A stretch of DNA of 64,000 nt from JACDDK01 sp038198445 (GCA_038198445.1 JBBPZZ010000107.1:7762-71761), one strand, 5' to 3'. Shown: positions 18,007-27,763, numbered from the stretch's first letter. Notes: generated from the sequence alone by a model not told the origin. Program-made: numbers and translations.

Positions 18007-20262
18007 CTAGACTTTCTTGGTGGCGCCGTTCTTGCCCCAGGTCTGGATCTCCCAACCTCGCTCCTTCGCCTCGGACTCTAATCTACGATCAGGGTTGACG
18101 GCGACGGGGTTCCCGACGGCCTCCATCATCGGCAGGTCTGAGATGGAGTCGGCATAGGCGTAGGAACGTGAGAGGTCCAGGTTCCTCCGGCGGGCGAATG
18201 AGGCGAGCATCCTGGCGCGCGCGTCGCCCGCGACCGGGGCGCCCGACAGCTCTCCCGTGTAGACGCCGTTCTCCTGGGCGAGTGTGGCGCAGAGCACGTC
18301 GTCCACCATGTCCTTCATCGGCTCCAGTAGGAAATCCAGAGCGCCGGAGAGGAGGACGACGTGGTGTCCGGCCTCCTTGTGCTCGCGCAGGCGGGCGAGG
18401 GCGGCGGGGTAGATGCGGTCCAGGGTGAACCCGGCGAAGGATTCGTGGCCGAGGTGGCGAGCGCGGGAGGGTTTCCAGCCGGCGTAGTTCTTGTAGAAGG
18501 CGCGGTTGAAGTGGGCGCGGCTGATCTTGTCCAGTCCCCAGTAGTACGGGATTTTGGTCAGGAACGCCGCGAGCCACAGGGGACGCGCCGCGCGCGGCAA
18601 CTCCTGCATCCTCAGCCACGCGTAGTAGGAGACGACGTTCGAGCCGACGAGCGTCCCGTCAACGTCGAAGATCGCCGCTACCTCTCCCGGCTTCTCGTCC
18701 GTCACCTTCTTCCGCTTCTTCCGGTTCGGGCGGGTCGTGAGAGCCGGAAGGTGCGTCTCCTGGAGCCACTTCCTCCAATCCAACTCCGTAATGTCGAAGG
18801 GGAATTCTTCGCGGTCCTCCTCCGGCAGCCGCTCGTACAGCCCGAACGTCCGCCGCGCCGAGAACGTGGACTCCATGCTCCCGTAGGCACCGTAGATGCG
18901 ACTGAAATACAGGCTCATGCGGGCGCGTTTCTCGGCCCGCGCTATCCGCTGCCGAGCGTCGGAGGCCATGTGTCCCTCCGGCATCCAGGCGGCTAGTTTG
19001 CCCGCTACCTTGAGCCCCGCCAACTCTACCTTCAGTCCGTTCTCCACCCTCTTGCGGCCGGGGAAGCTCCACTCCGGCACCGGCGTCGGACGCCCGCCGG
19101 AGTCGCGCAGCGGATGCTCGACGAAGTAGCCCCGCACGAAATCGTAGAAGTCCCGGTATCGGATGGGGTTACGCTCCCCGGAGGCGACCTGGAAGACTTC
19201 TGGGTCCTCGGGGCGCAACACCCCGGCGGCGAGGATGGCGTTTACCACGTGGTCCACGGGCACGATGTCCACCAGGCTCTCGGGATCGCCCGGGAACTCG
19301 CGCAAGATGCCCTTCGCGAACGCCATTATTATGGGATCTGCCATACGGGAACCCTGGATCCAACCAGGATAAGGCTCCCGGAAGCTGCTCTCGATGATCG
19401 CCGGCCGCAATATGACGAGCGGCGTCTCGCCCCTCTCCCGCAAGACCATCCGCTCCGCGAGCGATTTCGTAAAGGTGTAGACGTCGTTCCATCCCAATTC
19501 TCGTGCCCGCTCCGTCCCCCGCTCTACGAGGCGTTCTCGCATCCAGGCCCGCCGGAGTTGGTCTATCCTACCGGCGACCTCCTCCTCCTCACCGACCATC
19601 CCCAGCTCTCTGTGCGCCTCCGTCTCGAAGCGGCGCAAAAGTCCCCGCTCGTGAGACGCCCGCTCCACCTCCGCGACGACCGCATCGAGACTCAAGACCT
19701 CATCGCGCGGGTCGAGCGACGTCCCGTTCGGAGTGATGTCCCCCGGCGCCTCCTCCGGCACGAGCCCCTTTTGCGTCCCGGCAACGTAAGAGGTCGAGAT
19801 GTGCATGAAGAGCGGACTCTTCTCCCATCCGCGAGCGAGCTTCAATAGCCCCAGCGTCCCCCGCACGTTCGAATCGACGGCGGCGTCCAGCGGGGCGTCG
19901 AAGACCACCGAGGCGGCGGAGTGGATGACGATGTCCACCTCGCGCGAAAGCTCCAAGAGGTCCTCGTCCCCGAGCCCGAGAGACGCAGCGTGTACGTCCC
20001 CTTCGAGGATACGCACCTTCTCGGAGACGTGCTCCTCGAAGCCGTCGCCGAGCTTCTCGCGAAGCCCCCGGAATGCGGCGGAGCCGAGTACGTCTTTCTC
20101 GAAACGTTCCGTGGCGCTCTTCTCGCGGGAAGGCCGAACGAGGAGGTAGAGCTGCCCGAGTTCGGGGAGGCTGCGAAGGATCTTCTCGACCAGCGCCGTG
20201 CCCAGGAAGCCCGTCCCCCCGGTGAGCAGTATGGTTTTCCCATTATAAGCCTCGCGGAGCAC
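18007..20262 (-). CDS. Fatty acyl reductase - HAD phosphatase fusion protein
   Basis: A two-domain protein of about 751 aa. Residues 1 to about 480 form an extended short-chain dehydrogenase domain (NAD-binding 4, fatty acyl-CoA reductase type) with TGGTGFLG at 14-21 and a catalytic YTFTK motif. After a basic linker (RKKRKK), a HAD subfamily IB domain starts near residue 530 with FDVDGT (Asp532, Asp534), then LLSGALD and YADSISDLPMM. It probably reduces a fatty acyl thioester to aldehyde or alcohol; the HAD substrate is unknown. The GTG at 20262 lies 1 nt beyond the plsY stop and follows GGGAGGG. A TTG at 20292 would overlap plsY by 29 nt. Confidence 0.85.
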   Translation of the reverse strand: MLREAYNGKTILLTGGTGFLGTALVEKILRSLPELGQLYLLVRPSREKSATERFEKDVLGSAAFRGLREKLGDGFEEHVSEKVRILEGDVHAASLGLGDEDLLELSREVDIVIHSAASVVFDAPLDAAVDSNVRGTLGLLKLARGWEKSPLFMHISTSYVAGTQKGLVPEEAPGDITPNGTSLDPRDEVLSLDAVVAEVERASHERGLLRRFETEAHRELGMVGEEEEVAGRIDQLRRAWMRERLVERGTERARELGWNDVYTFTKSLAERMVLRERGETPLVILRPAIIESSFREPYPGWIQGSRMADPIIMAFAKGILREFPGDPESLVDIVPVDHVVNAILAAGVLRPEDPEVFQVASGERNPIRYRDFYDFVRGYFVEHPLRDSGGRPTPVPEWSFPGRKRVENGLKVELAGLKVAGKLAAWMPEGHMASDARQRIARAEKRARMSLYFSRIYGAYGSMESTFSARRTFGLYERLPEEDREEFPFDITELDWRKWLQETHLPALTTRPNRKKRKKVTDEKPGEVAAIFDVDGTLVGSNVVSYYAWLRMQELPRAARPLWLAAFLTKIPYYWGLDKISRAHFNRAFYKNYAGWKPSRARHLGHESFAGFTLDRIYPAALARLREHKEAGHHVVLLSGALDFLLEPMKDMVDDVLCATLAQENGVYTGELSGAPVAGDARARMLASFARRRNLDLSRSYAYADSISDLPMMEAVGNPVAVNPDRRLESEAKERGWEIQTWGKNGATKKV

Positions 20263-20263
20263 T

Positions 20264-20863
20264 CTACGAAGCCCTCCCTGTTCGCTGTCCAACCTTCCGT
20301 TCCGTACCCCTCAAGAGCGCCCGCGCGTTCTCCCGGTGCCGCCACAGCACCAGAGCGCCCCCGATTATCGTGTAGAGCACGTAAGGCAGCGGCTGTCCCG
20401 TCAGGATGAACACGAACGGACTAACGACCATCACCGCGATGGCGCCCAGAGAAGTGTAGCGGCTCACGAGGACCACAGCCCACCAGAACGCGAAGAGACC
20501 AAGTCCCACGACCAGCGCGAGCCCGATGCTCGTCCCGGCTCCGGTGGCGACCGCCTTCCCGCCTTTGAAGCGCAGGAAGACCGGCCAGCAGTGTCCCACT
20601 ACGGCGGCGAGCGCGACCACGGCATGCAACCACAGGTTATCCGAGAGCGCCCGAGCCAGGACCACGGGGATCAAACCTTTAAGCATGTCCCCGATGAGCG
20701 TCGCGACAGCCGCCCACTTGCCCGCCGCCCGCAGCACGTTCGCCGTCCCGATGTTCCCGGAACCGACTTTCCGCACGTCCACGCCCGCGGCCCGTCCGAC
20801 CAGATACCCGGTCGGAACGGAACCCAGCAAGTATCCGAAGAAGATAAGAAGGACCGCTGACAT
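20264..20863 (-). CDS. plsY: Glycerol-3-phosphate acyltransferase PlsY
   Basis: Transfers an acyl group from acyl phosphate to glycerol 3-phosphate at the membrane, the first step of phospholipid synthesis. The 199-aa protein has about five membrane segments and the PlsY signatures: GSGNIGTANVLR, FKGGKAVATGAGT, and the GSVPTGYLVGR start region. The ATG at 20863 matches the family start. It heads an apparent operon with the acyl reductase-HAD fusion and the zinc dehydrogenase, which suggests that the cluster makes or modifies membrane lipids. Confidence 0.92.
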   Translation of the reverse strand: MSAVLLIFFGYLLGSVPTGYLVGRAAGVDVRKVGSGNIGTANVLRAAGKWAAVATLIGDMLKGLIPVVLARALSDNLWLHAVVALAAVVGHCWPVFLRFKGGKAVATGAGTSIGLALVVGLGLFAFWWAVVLVSRYTSLGAIAVMVVSPFVFILTGQPLPYVLYTIIGGALVLWRHRENARALLRGTERKVGQRTGRAS

Positions 20864-21050
20864 GGCCGAGAGTATAGCGGAACAGATAGATTTTGGCCCG
20901 CCCGCCGGGTCCATATCCGGTACGCCGCGCCAGGTGAGCAAACGGTGCTCCACCGGCCCTAGACTTTCTGGAAAATGCGCGCTTATACCACTCTTTGCTA
21001 TCCTTACTCCAGTAGCTATTGTCGATGGATTTCGCACGGGAGGCCCGGCG

Positions 21051-21407
21051 ATGAAGCGTGTATTGCTCGTAGAAGATCACTCCGCCTTCGCGAAATCTCT
21101 GGCGCTCGTTCTGGAGAGGATGAGCGACATGAAGGTCACCGCCCTTGCCGGTACCGTCGCGGAAGGCAGGGAACTAATCTCCGGCAACGAACCGTTCGAC
21201 CTCGCGGTCCTGGACATAATGCTGCCGGATGGCGAAGGGATAGAGTTGATCCCCGCGCTCAAAGAACGCCGCCCCGGTATGCCGGTCGCGGTGTTGAGCG
21301 CCCAGAGCGACCTGAACGTAGCCCTGGAAGCGGGCGCGGATCAGGCAATAAACAAGGATTCTTCCCTCCCGGAGATCGTCTCTTCTCTCAACCAGCTTTT
21401 CGTCTAG
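21051..21407 (+). CDS. Receiver-only response regulator
   Basis: A 118-aa CheY-like receiver domain without an output domain. The acidic pocket is Glu8-Asp9, the phosphoacceptor is Asp55 in VLDIMLPDG, the switch residue is Ser83 and the conserved Lys is Lys102 in INKDSS. The ATG at 21051 follows GGGAGG. No histidine kinase is in the window, so the partner is unknown. It diverges from plsY across about 190 bp. The reading frame stays open far upstream, but that part is antisense of plsY. Confidence 0.85.
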   Translation: MKRVLLVEDHSAFAKSLALVLERMSDMKVTALAGTVAEGRELISGNEPFDLAVLDIMLPDGEGIELIPALKERRPGMPVAVLSAQSDLNVALEAGADQAINKDSSLPEIVSSLNQLFV

Positions 21408-21410
21408 TAA

Positions 21411-21625
21411 TGTTAGGATGGGAAATACTGATCGGGACAATCAGGAGCCGTTTGGAGCTTGAGGAGCGGGTGGAGAGTACGTTGCGGGAGGATCGGAACC
21501 GGCTCCGGTCGGAGTTGGAACTGGGATGGGAGCGTGTGGAGAAGTACACGCTGATGTTGTCGTGCGGTTTTCAGTGCAGAGAGCAAAGAACTAGTTTCTG
21601 TCTCACCAAAACAGGTGATCCCTGA
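21411..21625 (+). CDS. Short charged ORF, uncertain
   Basis: A possible 71-aa protein starting 3 nt after the response regulator stop. It contains a strongly charged, heptad-like stretch (RLELEERVESTLREDRNRL) that could form a coiled coil, then a less ordered Cys-containing tail. No family is recognised and no good ribosome site is seen apart from the end of the preceding gene. It may be a real small partner of the receiver, a remnant, or chance. Confidence 0.25.
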
Positions 21626-21660
21626 GAACGAACATAAGAAGCCATCTGAGGAGCGGGTAT

Positions 21661-22539
21661 TTGAGTAAACCAATTTTAGACGTGCTGTTTGATTATCAAC
21701 TCCGAGCGTTCGCTACTAATTACGCGGATGCTTCTCGCGAAGTGTTCTCTGATCCATTATCAGGAAAACTCTTGCATCCAGGGGAGTTTGGTGGGTTGCG
21801 GGAAAGTCTTGTAAGGAACCTACTGAAAAACTTTCTGCCTGAAAGCTTCGGTATCTCGGAAGGGTTCATCATAGCCCCAAACGGCGATATAAGTGCTCAG
21901 TGTGATGTAGTTGTTTACTCTCGACAACACTGTCCTATCATTCAGACTGCCGAGCGGCAACGCTTCTTTCCGGTAGAAGCAGTTGTAGCAGTTGGGGAAG
22001 TGAAATCGAATGCTGATAGCAGAGATCTACGAGATGCTCTAGAGAAGATTGTAAATATAAAGAAGATGAGGGCAGAACTAACCAATGGTTCAATAGCCCG
22101 CAGCACCTTTAAGGATGTCGGTGTTTACCGACCGCGTGACCTTCTTCTAGATCAACTTGGCACATTCGTCATCGCCGAAAGCTTTTCTTGTACGGAGGCT
22201 ACAGTGGCGAAACTAGTTAAGGAGACGGCGAAAGGTAAACACCCTACCTTCCAAGTCAATATGATAGTAAGCATAAACGAGTACTGTGCGCTATACCGAG
22301 ATAAACAAAATCTGATCTGGATGTTTCCCGTTGATGTGGACCGTGCTAGTAATGAGATTATTCCAGTGCCTCTGCCGTTATTGTTCGCCAAGAAGAACTC
22401 AGATCGACCGCAGCATTTAAAGCTCTTCTTGAGGCACTTGGCACTTATCACCGAGCGTGCGACGATTTTGCACACTGACTTCCTTAATTACTTCGGAAAC
22501 TTGCCAGAACTGACTTACATAACTGAGTCAGATTTGTAG
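21661..22539 (+). CDS. DUF6602-like protein with PD-(D/E)XK-like signature
   Basis: A 292-aa soluble protein that I match to the DUF6602 family from the segment LHPGEFGGLRESLVRNLLKNF, the QCDVVVY strand and the FFPVEAVVAVGEVKS strand. Asp82 plus Glu113-x-Lys115 would make a PD-(D/E)XK nuclease-like site (inference). The biochemical function of the family is unknown. The TTG at 21661 is preceded by GAGGAG. Base composition is clearly AT-richer than the neighbours, with AT-rich codons, which suggests lateral acquisition. It converges with trpE and has no obvious partner gene apart from the short ORF upstream. Confidence 0.75.
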   Translation: MSKPILDVLFDYQLRAFATNYADASREVFSDPLSGKLLHPGEFGGLRESLVRNLLKNFLPESFGISEGFIIAPNGDISAQCDVVVYSRQHCPIIQTAERQRFFPVEAVVAVGEVKSNADSRDLRDALEKIVNIKKMRAELTNGSIARSTFKDVGVYRPRDLLLDQLGTFVIAESFSCTEATVAKLVKETAKGKHPTFQVNMIVSINEYCALYRDKQNLIWMFPVDVDRASNEIIPVPLPLLFAKKNSDRPQHLKLFLRHLALITERATILHTDFLNYFGNLPELTYITESDL

Positions 22540-22622
22540 ATGTGTACGATGTAGTTCGCTTCGGTAGTCCTGATAACGGTAATCCTAATAAATAGACACC
22601 CACATTTCCGAGAGTCATCACT

Positions 22623-24143
22623 CTACAGCCACATACCCCGGTCCCGAGCGACCTCCAGCGCCCGCGCCATCGCTTGCGCCTTGTTGCGAGACTCTTCGTA
22701 CTCCAACTTCGGAACGGAGTCGGCCACGACGCCGCCGCCGGCCTGGAAGTAGGCGGTTCCATCTTTTAGCAAGGCGGTGCGGAGGGTTATGCAGGTGTCA
22801 AGGCGGCCGTCCACACCGTAGTAGCCGGTGGCTCCGGCGTAGGGGCCGCGGCGGGTGGACTCTAGCTCGTCGATGATCTCCATCGCCCGGACCTTCGGCG
22901 CGCCGGAGACCGTCCCGGCGGGGAAGGCGGCGGCCAGAGCATCCAATGCGGTGAGGTCTTCGCGCAGGTCCCCCTCCACGGTGGAGACGATGTGCATGAC
23001 GTGCGAGTAGCGCTCTATCTCCATGAAGTTCGCAAGCTCGACCGTCCCGATCTCACTGACGCGACCCAGGTCGTTGCGTCCGAGGTCGACCAGCATTACG
23101 TGCTCGGCCCGCTCCTTCTCGTCCGCCAGCAGCTCCTCCGCCAGCGCGGCATCCTCCTCCGGGGTCGCGCCGCGCCTCCTCGTTCCGGCGACAGGGCGGG
23201 TCATCACGCGGCGGCCTTCGACGCGGACGAGCGGCTCGGGCGAGGCCCCGACGAGGGCCATGTCCCCGATCTTCAGGTAGGTCATGTACGGCGAGGGGTT
23301 GATGGTGCGGAGGCCCCGGTAGAGGAGGAGTGGGTCGAGGTCACCGATCTCGGCCTGGAAGCGTTGCGACGGTACGATCTGGAACGCATCTCCGGCCCGG
23401 ATGTATTCCTTGGCCTTCTCGACAGCCTCCGCATACTGGGTCTCGGTAACGTTCGAGGAGATCTCGAAACTACCGCTTCCGTGGGGCAACGCGCCGCGAA
23501 CGAGCGGAGCGGCCAGCCTCTCGGAGATCCTTCGCACATCGTCCGCAGCCCGGCGGTAGGCGGCCGAGAAGCCTTCACCCTCCACGTCTCGCAGGTTGCT
23601 CGCGTCCACGAGCGCTATGACGAGCACCTTATGGCGAGCATGGTCGAAGACGATCAGCGTATCCGTAATGACGAAGTACGCCTCGGGGACGCGCAAGTCA
23701 TCTGGGGGAGCATCGGGCAGACGTTCCAGATAGCGCACGGCGTCGTAAGAGAAATATCCGACCGCGCCCCCGACGAAGGCGGGCAGGTTCGGCAGCGGGG
23801 CGACGCTCTTCTCGCCGACTATCTCCGCCAATCCCCGGAACGGGTCTCTGGCCGGGAGCTCGCGCACGCCATCGGCGTCCACGATCGTGTAGACGCCGTT
23901 CCTATAGGAGAGGGTGCGCCTGGGATTGCAGCCGAGGAAAGAGTAACGGCCGAAACGCTCGGGTGTCTCGGCGCTCTCCAGGAGGAAGACGTTCTCCTCG
24001 TCCGCAAACTTTAGGACCGCTGAGATCGGAGTCTCAAGGTCCCCGATAAACTCGGCGTAGACCGGCACCACGTCGTAGTCTCTGGCGAGCCTCCGGGCTT
24101 CGTCCAGCGTGGGCGTGAGGTGCTGTCTAGCCGTGGCGGTCAC
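22623..24143 (-). CDS. trpE: Anthranilate synthase component I
   Basis: Converts chorismate to anthranilate with ammonia from TrpG. At 506 aa it has the normal length. The chorismate-binding domain is in the C-terminal half, with [17 protein letters not shown] and [16 protein letters not shown]. The N-terminal part carries the ES-type feedback region (LLESAE), consistent with tryptophan inhibition. The GTG at 24143 lies inside the end of hisIE (17-nt overlap), so histidine and tryptophan genes share a transcript here, while trpG-trpD lie 21 kb away. Confidence 0.95.
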   Translation of the reverse strand: MTATARQHLTPTLDEARRLARDYDVVPVYAEFIGDLETPISAVLKFADEENVFLLESAETPERFGRYSFLGCNPRRTLSYRNGVYTIVDADGVRELPARDPFRGLAEIVGEKSVAPLPNLPAFVGGAVGYFSYDAVRYLERLPDAPPDDLRVPEAYFVITDTLIVFDHARHKVLVIALVDASNLRDVEGEGFSAAYRRAADDVRRISERLAAPLVRGALPHGSGSFEISSNVTETQYAEAVEKAKEYIRAGDAFQIVPSQRFQAEIGDLDPLLLYRGLRTINPSPYMTYLKIGDMALVGASPEPLVRVEGRRVMTRPVAGTRRRGATPEEDAALAEELLADEKERAEHVMLVDLGRNDLGRVSEIGTVELANFMEIERYSHVMHIVSTVEGDLREDLTALDALAAAFPAGTVSGAPKVRAMEIIDELESTRRGPYAGATGYYGVDGRLDTCITLRTALLKDGTAYFQAGGGVVADSVPKLEYEESRNKAQAMARALEVARDRGMWL

Positions 24144-24768
24144 GCAGCACCTTCGCCACCTCGTCGATCCCCACTCCCCGCTCCTCCAGCAGCACCAGCA
24201 GGTGGTAGACGAGGTCCGCCGTCTCCTCGGCCAGGCGGTCGTCCCGGAGCGCGGAGATCACGACCTCCACCGCCTCCTCTCCCACCTTCTGCGCCACCCG
24301 CTCGGTCCCGCGACGCATCAGGCTCGCCGTGTATGACTCCTCCGGCATGTCCCGATGGCGCTCGGCTATCGTCCCGGCGAGGTGCTCCACCATCACCCCG
24401 AAGCTTTCGAGGTTCTCACCGCCACCAACCCCGACACCCACTCCCTCACCGGCGAGGGTGGTAAAGAAGCAGGTCTTCTCCCCCGTGTGGCAGGCCGGGC
24501 CACGCGGCTCGACCCTGTAGAGCAGGGCGTCGGCGTCGCAGTCCAGACGCGCTTCGGTTACGCGCTGGGTGTTGCCGCTCGTGGCCCCCTTGCGCCAAAG
24601 TTCCTGGCGGGAGCGCGAGTAGTAGTGAGCCTCGCCGGTCGAGAGCGTTTTCTCCACTGCTTCCCGATTTGCGTAGGCGAGGGTCAGCACGTCGCCGGTA
24701 TCCGCGTCCTGGGCGACTACGGGTACGAGCCCGTTCTGGTCGAATTGGATCTTCTCCGCCGCGCTCAC
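24127..24768 (-). CDS. hisI: Bifunctional phosphoribosyl-AMP cyclohydrolase / phosphoribosyl-ATP pyrophosphatase
   Basis: Catalyses the second and third steps of histidine synthesis. The 213-aa protein has an N-terminal HisI domain (about 1-112) with the metal-binding DCDADA and Cys-containing [12 protein letters not shown] segments. The C-terminal HisE domain (about 120-213) has the EEAVEVV and [13 protein letters not shown] helices. A Gly-Val-rich linker ([11 protein letters not shown]) joins the two. The GTG at 24768 overlaps the hisF stop in a GTGA junction. Many actinobacteria keep HisI and HisE apart, so the fusion is worth noting. Confidence 0.93.
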   Translation of the reverse strand: MSAAEKIQFDQNGLVPVVAQDADTGDVLTLAYANREAVEKTLSTGEAHYYSRSRQELWRKGATSGNTQRVTEARLDCDADALLYRVEPRGPACHTGEKTCFFTTLAGEGVGVGVGGGENLESFGVMVEHLAGTIAERHRDMPEESYTASLMRRGTERVAQKVGEEAVEVVISALRDDRLAEETADLVYHLLVLLEERGVGIDEVAKVLRDRHG

Positions 24769-25523
24769 CGGACCGGTATCCCCGCCTGCGTCATGTGCTC
24801 CTTTACCTCCCGTATGCTCCACTCTCCGAAGTGAAAGATGCTCGCGGCGAGGACCGCCCCGGCCCCGGCGTTGACGGCGGCGATCATGTGCTCCGGGCTC
24901 CCCGCTCCACCCGAAGCGATGATCGGCACGCTCGTTCGTCCCGCCACCTCGGAGATCAAATCCAGGTCGTATCCGCTCTCCATGCCGTCGGAGTCCATGC
25001 TGTTCAACACGAACTCCCCTGCCCCCCGCCGCTCTCCCTCGACGAGCCACTCGATGGCGTCCATCTCCGTGTTCAGCCGTCCGCCGTTCAGGTAGACCTC
25101 CCAGCCGGGCGCGAACTTCCGGCGCTTCACGTCCACGCTCAGGACGACGCACTGGCTCCCGAAGCGTTCAGCGCCCCCGTCTATGATGTCCGGGGTCTTC
25201 ACGGCGGCGCTGTTTATCGAGACCTTGTCCGCCCCGGCGCGCAGCATGGCGCGCATGTCATCAACCGTCCTCACCCCGCCGCCGATGGTGTAAGGGATGA
25301 ACACCTCTTCGGCCGCGGCGCGGGCGAGGGCGGAGGCGGTTTCGCGTTGCTCGTGGGAGGCGGTGATGTCGTAGAAGACGATCTCATCGGCCCCTTCCCG
25401 ATCGTATAGCGCGGCAAGTTCGACCGGGTCTCCGGCGTCCCTGAGGTCCTTGAACTGCGTCCCCTTCACGACCCGCCCAGCGTCAACGTCGAGGCACGGG
25501 ATGATGCGAACTCGCAGGCCCAT
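24765..25523 (-). CDS. hisF: Imidazole glycerol phosphate synthase subunit HisF
   Basis: The cyclase subunit of the HisF-HisH complex. It joins PRFAR and ammonia to give imidazole glycerol phosphate and AICAR. The 252-aa (beta/alpha)8 barrel has catalytic Asp12 ([12 protein letters not shown]) and Asp131 (LSVDVKR), and the phosphate-binding segments TIGGGVR and ASGGAGS. The ATG at 25523 lies 1 nt after the stop of the DUF429 gene. hisH is not in the window. Confidence 0.96.
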   Translation of the reverse strand: MGLRVRIIPCLDVDAGRVVKGTQFKDLRDAGDPVELAALYDREGADEIVFYDITASHEQRETASALARAAAEEVFIPYTIGGGVRTVDDMRAMLRAGADKVSINSAAVKTPDIIDGGAERFGSQCVVLSVDVKRRKFAPGWEVYLNGGRLNTEMDAIEWLVEGERRGAGEFVLNSMDSDGMESGYDLDLISEVAGRTSVPIIASGGAGSPEHMIAAVNAGAGAVLAASIFHFGEWSIREVKEHMTQAGIPVR

Positions 25524-25524
25524 G

Positions 25525-26382
25525 CTAGACGTAAGGCACCTTTGCGGCGCGGCACTCCTCGGTGATACGCTCGCGCAGCCCATCGCCAGCCGGCAAGAGA
25601 ACCGAACCCTGGTCCCCCGTCCCAACGACCATGGAGCCGTCCCGACCCTTCCAGTGACGATGGACCGTGTACGCGGCGAGAGCTCCCTCGACCAGGCTAA
25701 CGGCCCGGTCGAGTTCGGCGTGAGAGAGCGAGGCGGATATGTCCAGCTTCGAGAGGTCCACGTTCTCCGGCGCGGAGAGGTCCGCCAAGAGGTTTCCGGT
25801 TCGCAACCGCAGCCCTGGAGTGTTCCACAGGATATCCACGGCCTCCTTCAACGCCGCCGCCCGGACTTCCTTATTCCCCTTGCGAAGTTTAGGCTCCGGC
25901 ATGGCTCGCAGCTCTTTCGAAAGGTCTCCATCCTTCTTCCCGTTCCCGCGTTCGAGTGTCAGCACCTTCAGTGTCGCGGACGAATCCACCTCGGTTACGG
26001 CCCACTGGTCCCGCTGCCTCGGGAAAGGATAATCCGTGTACTGGACGTTGTTCGTCTCCAGGGCCGCGAGCACCTCCTCGGCGTAAGGTTCGCCGTCGAA
26101 CATGCTACGGCTCGCGGAGTGAGCCGGCAGGGAGATCTTTGCGAGTATCCGGTGGATCCATCGCGTACCACGTTCGTTCGGCACCGCGAGCGGCGCGTCC
26201 ACGCCGACGATGACCCCTCGACGGTCGGAAGCGTAGCGCTCGACGGCGCCCGCTATCTCCTCCGCGCTCCCGACGAACGAGTTGGCGATGATGCTCCCGC
26301 GCTCGTCCATCACCACCAGACACGAGGGTTTCTCCCTGGCTTCGCCCGGCCTCCACGCAAGAGCGCAGCCTATAAACCTCAT
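25525..26382 (-). CDS. DUF429 family protein, predicted RNase H-like fold
   Basis: A 285-aa protein resembling DUF429, a family predicted to have an RNase H-like nuclease fold. Visible features are the first strand FIGCALAW, the [10 protein letters not shown] strand with an acidic residue, and an acidic-helix C-terminal part ([19 protein letters not shown]). The function is unknown. The ATG at 26382 overlaps the glmM stop (ATGA), and the stop is 1 nt before hisF, so it is locked into the glmM-his-trp transcript. Confidence 0.7.
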   Translation of the reverse strand: MRFIGCALAWRPGEAREKPSCLVVMDERGSIIANSFVGSAEEIAGAVERYASDRRGVIVGVDAPLAVPNERGTRWIHRILAKISLPAHSASRSMFDGEPYAEEVLAALETNNVQYTDYPFPRQRDQWAVTEVDSSATLKVLTLERGNGKKDGDLSKELRAMPEPKLRKGNKEVRAAALKEAVDILWNTPGLRLRTGNLLADLSAPENVDLSKLDISASLSHAELDRAVSLVEGALAAYTVHRHWKGRDGSMVVGTGDQGSVLLPAGDGLRERITEECRAAKVPYV

Positions 26383-27710
26383 GCCCTGACCTCCGTTCCG
26401 GCGTCCGAGACAACCTCCGAGACCTCCTCGCAGACCTCCCGGCACACGCCCTCATCCACATGCTCCACCATCACCCGCACCACCGGCTCCGTTCCACTCG
26501 GCCTGAGCAGGATGCGTCCCTCCTCGCCGAGCCGCTCCTCAGCCGCCGCGACCGCCCTGGATACCGCCTCCGACGCCGCTACGCTCTTCGCCGCGCCCGG
26601 CTCTTCCACGGCGACGTTTATGAGCGCCTGCGGATACACGTCCATCACCCCTGCAAGCTCTGAAAGCGGCCTGCCGCCGCGGGCCATCACGTCCAGAAGG
26701 GCGAGCGCGGTGACGAGCCCGTCTCCCGTCGTGGCGTACCGCGAGAGGATCACATGTCCCGACTGCTCTCCGCCGACGGACGCCCCGCGCCTCCACATCG
26801 CCTCCGCGACATGCCGGTCTCCCACCGGGGTCACCTCGTATGGAATCTCCAGCGCGTCCATCGCCTTGAAGAAGCCGAGGTTGCTCATCACCGTCACGAC
26901 GCCGCCGCCCGCAAGCGCGCCGCGCTCCTTCAGGTCGCGGGCGAGGATCGCAATGATCTTATCCCCATCCACCACGTTGCCCTTCTCGTCTACCGCCAGG
27001 ACCCGGTCCGCGTCCCCATCGAAGGCGAACGCCACGTCATGCCCGGAAGCATCGAGGCTCTGTATATGCGTGGAACCGCACTGTTCGTTGATGTTGATCC
27101 CCGTCGGCCCGTCTCCGACAACTGTCAGATCCACGTCCAGCTCCCCGAAAGCCATCGGGGCGGCCTCGTAGGCAGCCCCGTTCGCGCAATCTAGGAATAC
27201 CCTCATCCCGGCGGCCTCTGGACGCAAGCGCTTCAGCACGCTCGCGGCGTATAGCCCCGCGGCGTCCTCCAGCTTCTCTATCGACCCGACGCCATCCGCC
27301 GTCGGGCGGTCTGAGTCTTCGCCGGTCAACCTCTCTAGCTCGTATTCCTTCTGGGAGGAGAGCTTACGTCCCTCGCCGGAGAGGAACTTTATGCCGTTGT
27401 CCGGGTAGGGGTTATGCGAGGCGCTAACGACGACCGCCGCCGCGGCCCCGAGTTGAGGCGCGAGCGCGGCGATACCCGGTGTTGGCAGGATGCCGAGGTC
27501 GATGACTTCGGCTCCGCCGCTCGCGGCTCCGGCGGCTAGAGCGCCGGAGAGCATCCCGCCGGAGAGCCGGGTGTCGCGGCCGATGAGTATCGGCCCGCCG
27601 AAAGCCTGGGCGGCGGCGAGCCCCAGCCGCAGGGCATCCTCGGGCATGAGTCCCTTGTTGGCGACCCCGCGCATGCCGTCGGTTCCGAACGAGATTTCCC
27701 TTCGCTCCAA
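26379..27710 (-). CDS. glmM: Phosphoglucosamine mutase
   Basis: Interconverts glucosamine 6-phosphate and glucosamine 1-phosphate for peptidoglycan precursor synthesis. The 443-aa protein has the phosphoserine loop VSASHNP (Ser98), the metal loop FDGDADR, the sugar loop GGEQSGH and the phosphate-binding RPSGTEPVVRV. The N-terminal FGTDGMRG is typical of GlmM. It lies downstream of rplM-rpsI, a common arrangement in Gram-positive bacteria. Confidence 0.96.
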   Translation of the reverse strand: MERREISFGTDGMRGVANKGLMPEDALRLGLAAAQAFGGPILIGRDTRLSGGMLSGALAAGAASGGAEVIDLGILPTPGIAALAPQLGAAAAVVVSASHNPYPDNGIKFLSGEGRKLSSQKEYELERLTGEDSDRPTADGVGSIEKLEDAAGLYAASVLKRLRPEAAGMRVFLDCANGAAYEAAPMAFGELDVDLTVVGDGPTGININEQCGSTHIQSLDASGHDVAFAFDGDADRVLAVDEKGNVVDGDKIIAILARDLKERGALAGGGVVTVMSNLGFFKAMDALEIPYEVTPVGDRHVAEAMWRRGASVGGEQSGHVILSRYATTGDGLVTALALLDVMARGGRPLSELAGVMDVYPQALINVAVEEPGAAKSVAASEAVSRAVAAAEERLGEEGRILLRPSGTEPVVRVMVEHVDEGVCREVCEEVSEVVSDAGTEVRA

Positions 27711-27728
27711 ATGACCTCCTCGAATAGC

Positions 27729-27763
27729 AGCGGGTCCCTCCCGACCAACGGAAAGGACCCGCT
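27729..27763. terminator. Inverted repeat between rpsI and glmM
   Basis: A 9-bp perfect stem (27729-27737 with 27755-27763) around a 17-nt loop. On the minus strand it would sit after rpsI and before glmM, without a U-run. A T-run follows only on the plus strand. It may be a partial terminator or attenuator that sets glmM below the ribosomal genes. Confidence 0.5.

Noticed and set aside
20526..21050. Long N-terminal extension of the response regulator
   Set aside because: It is antisense to plsY and has no domain; the ATG at 21051 has its own ribosome site and begins the receiver fold.
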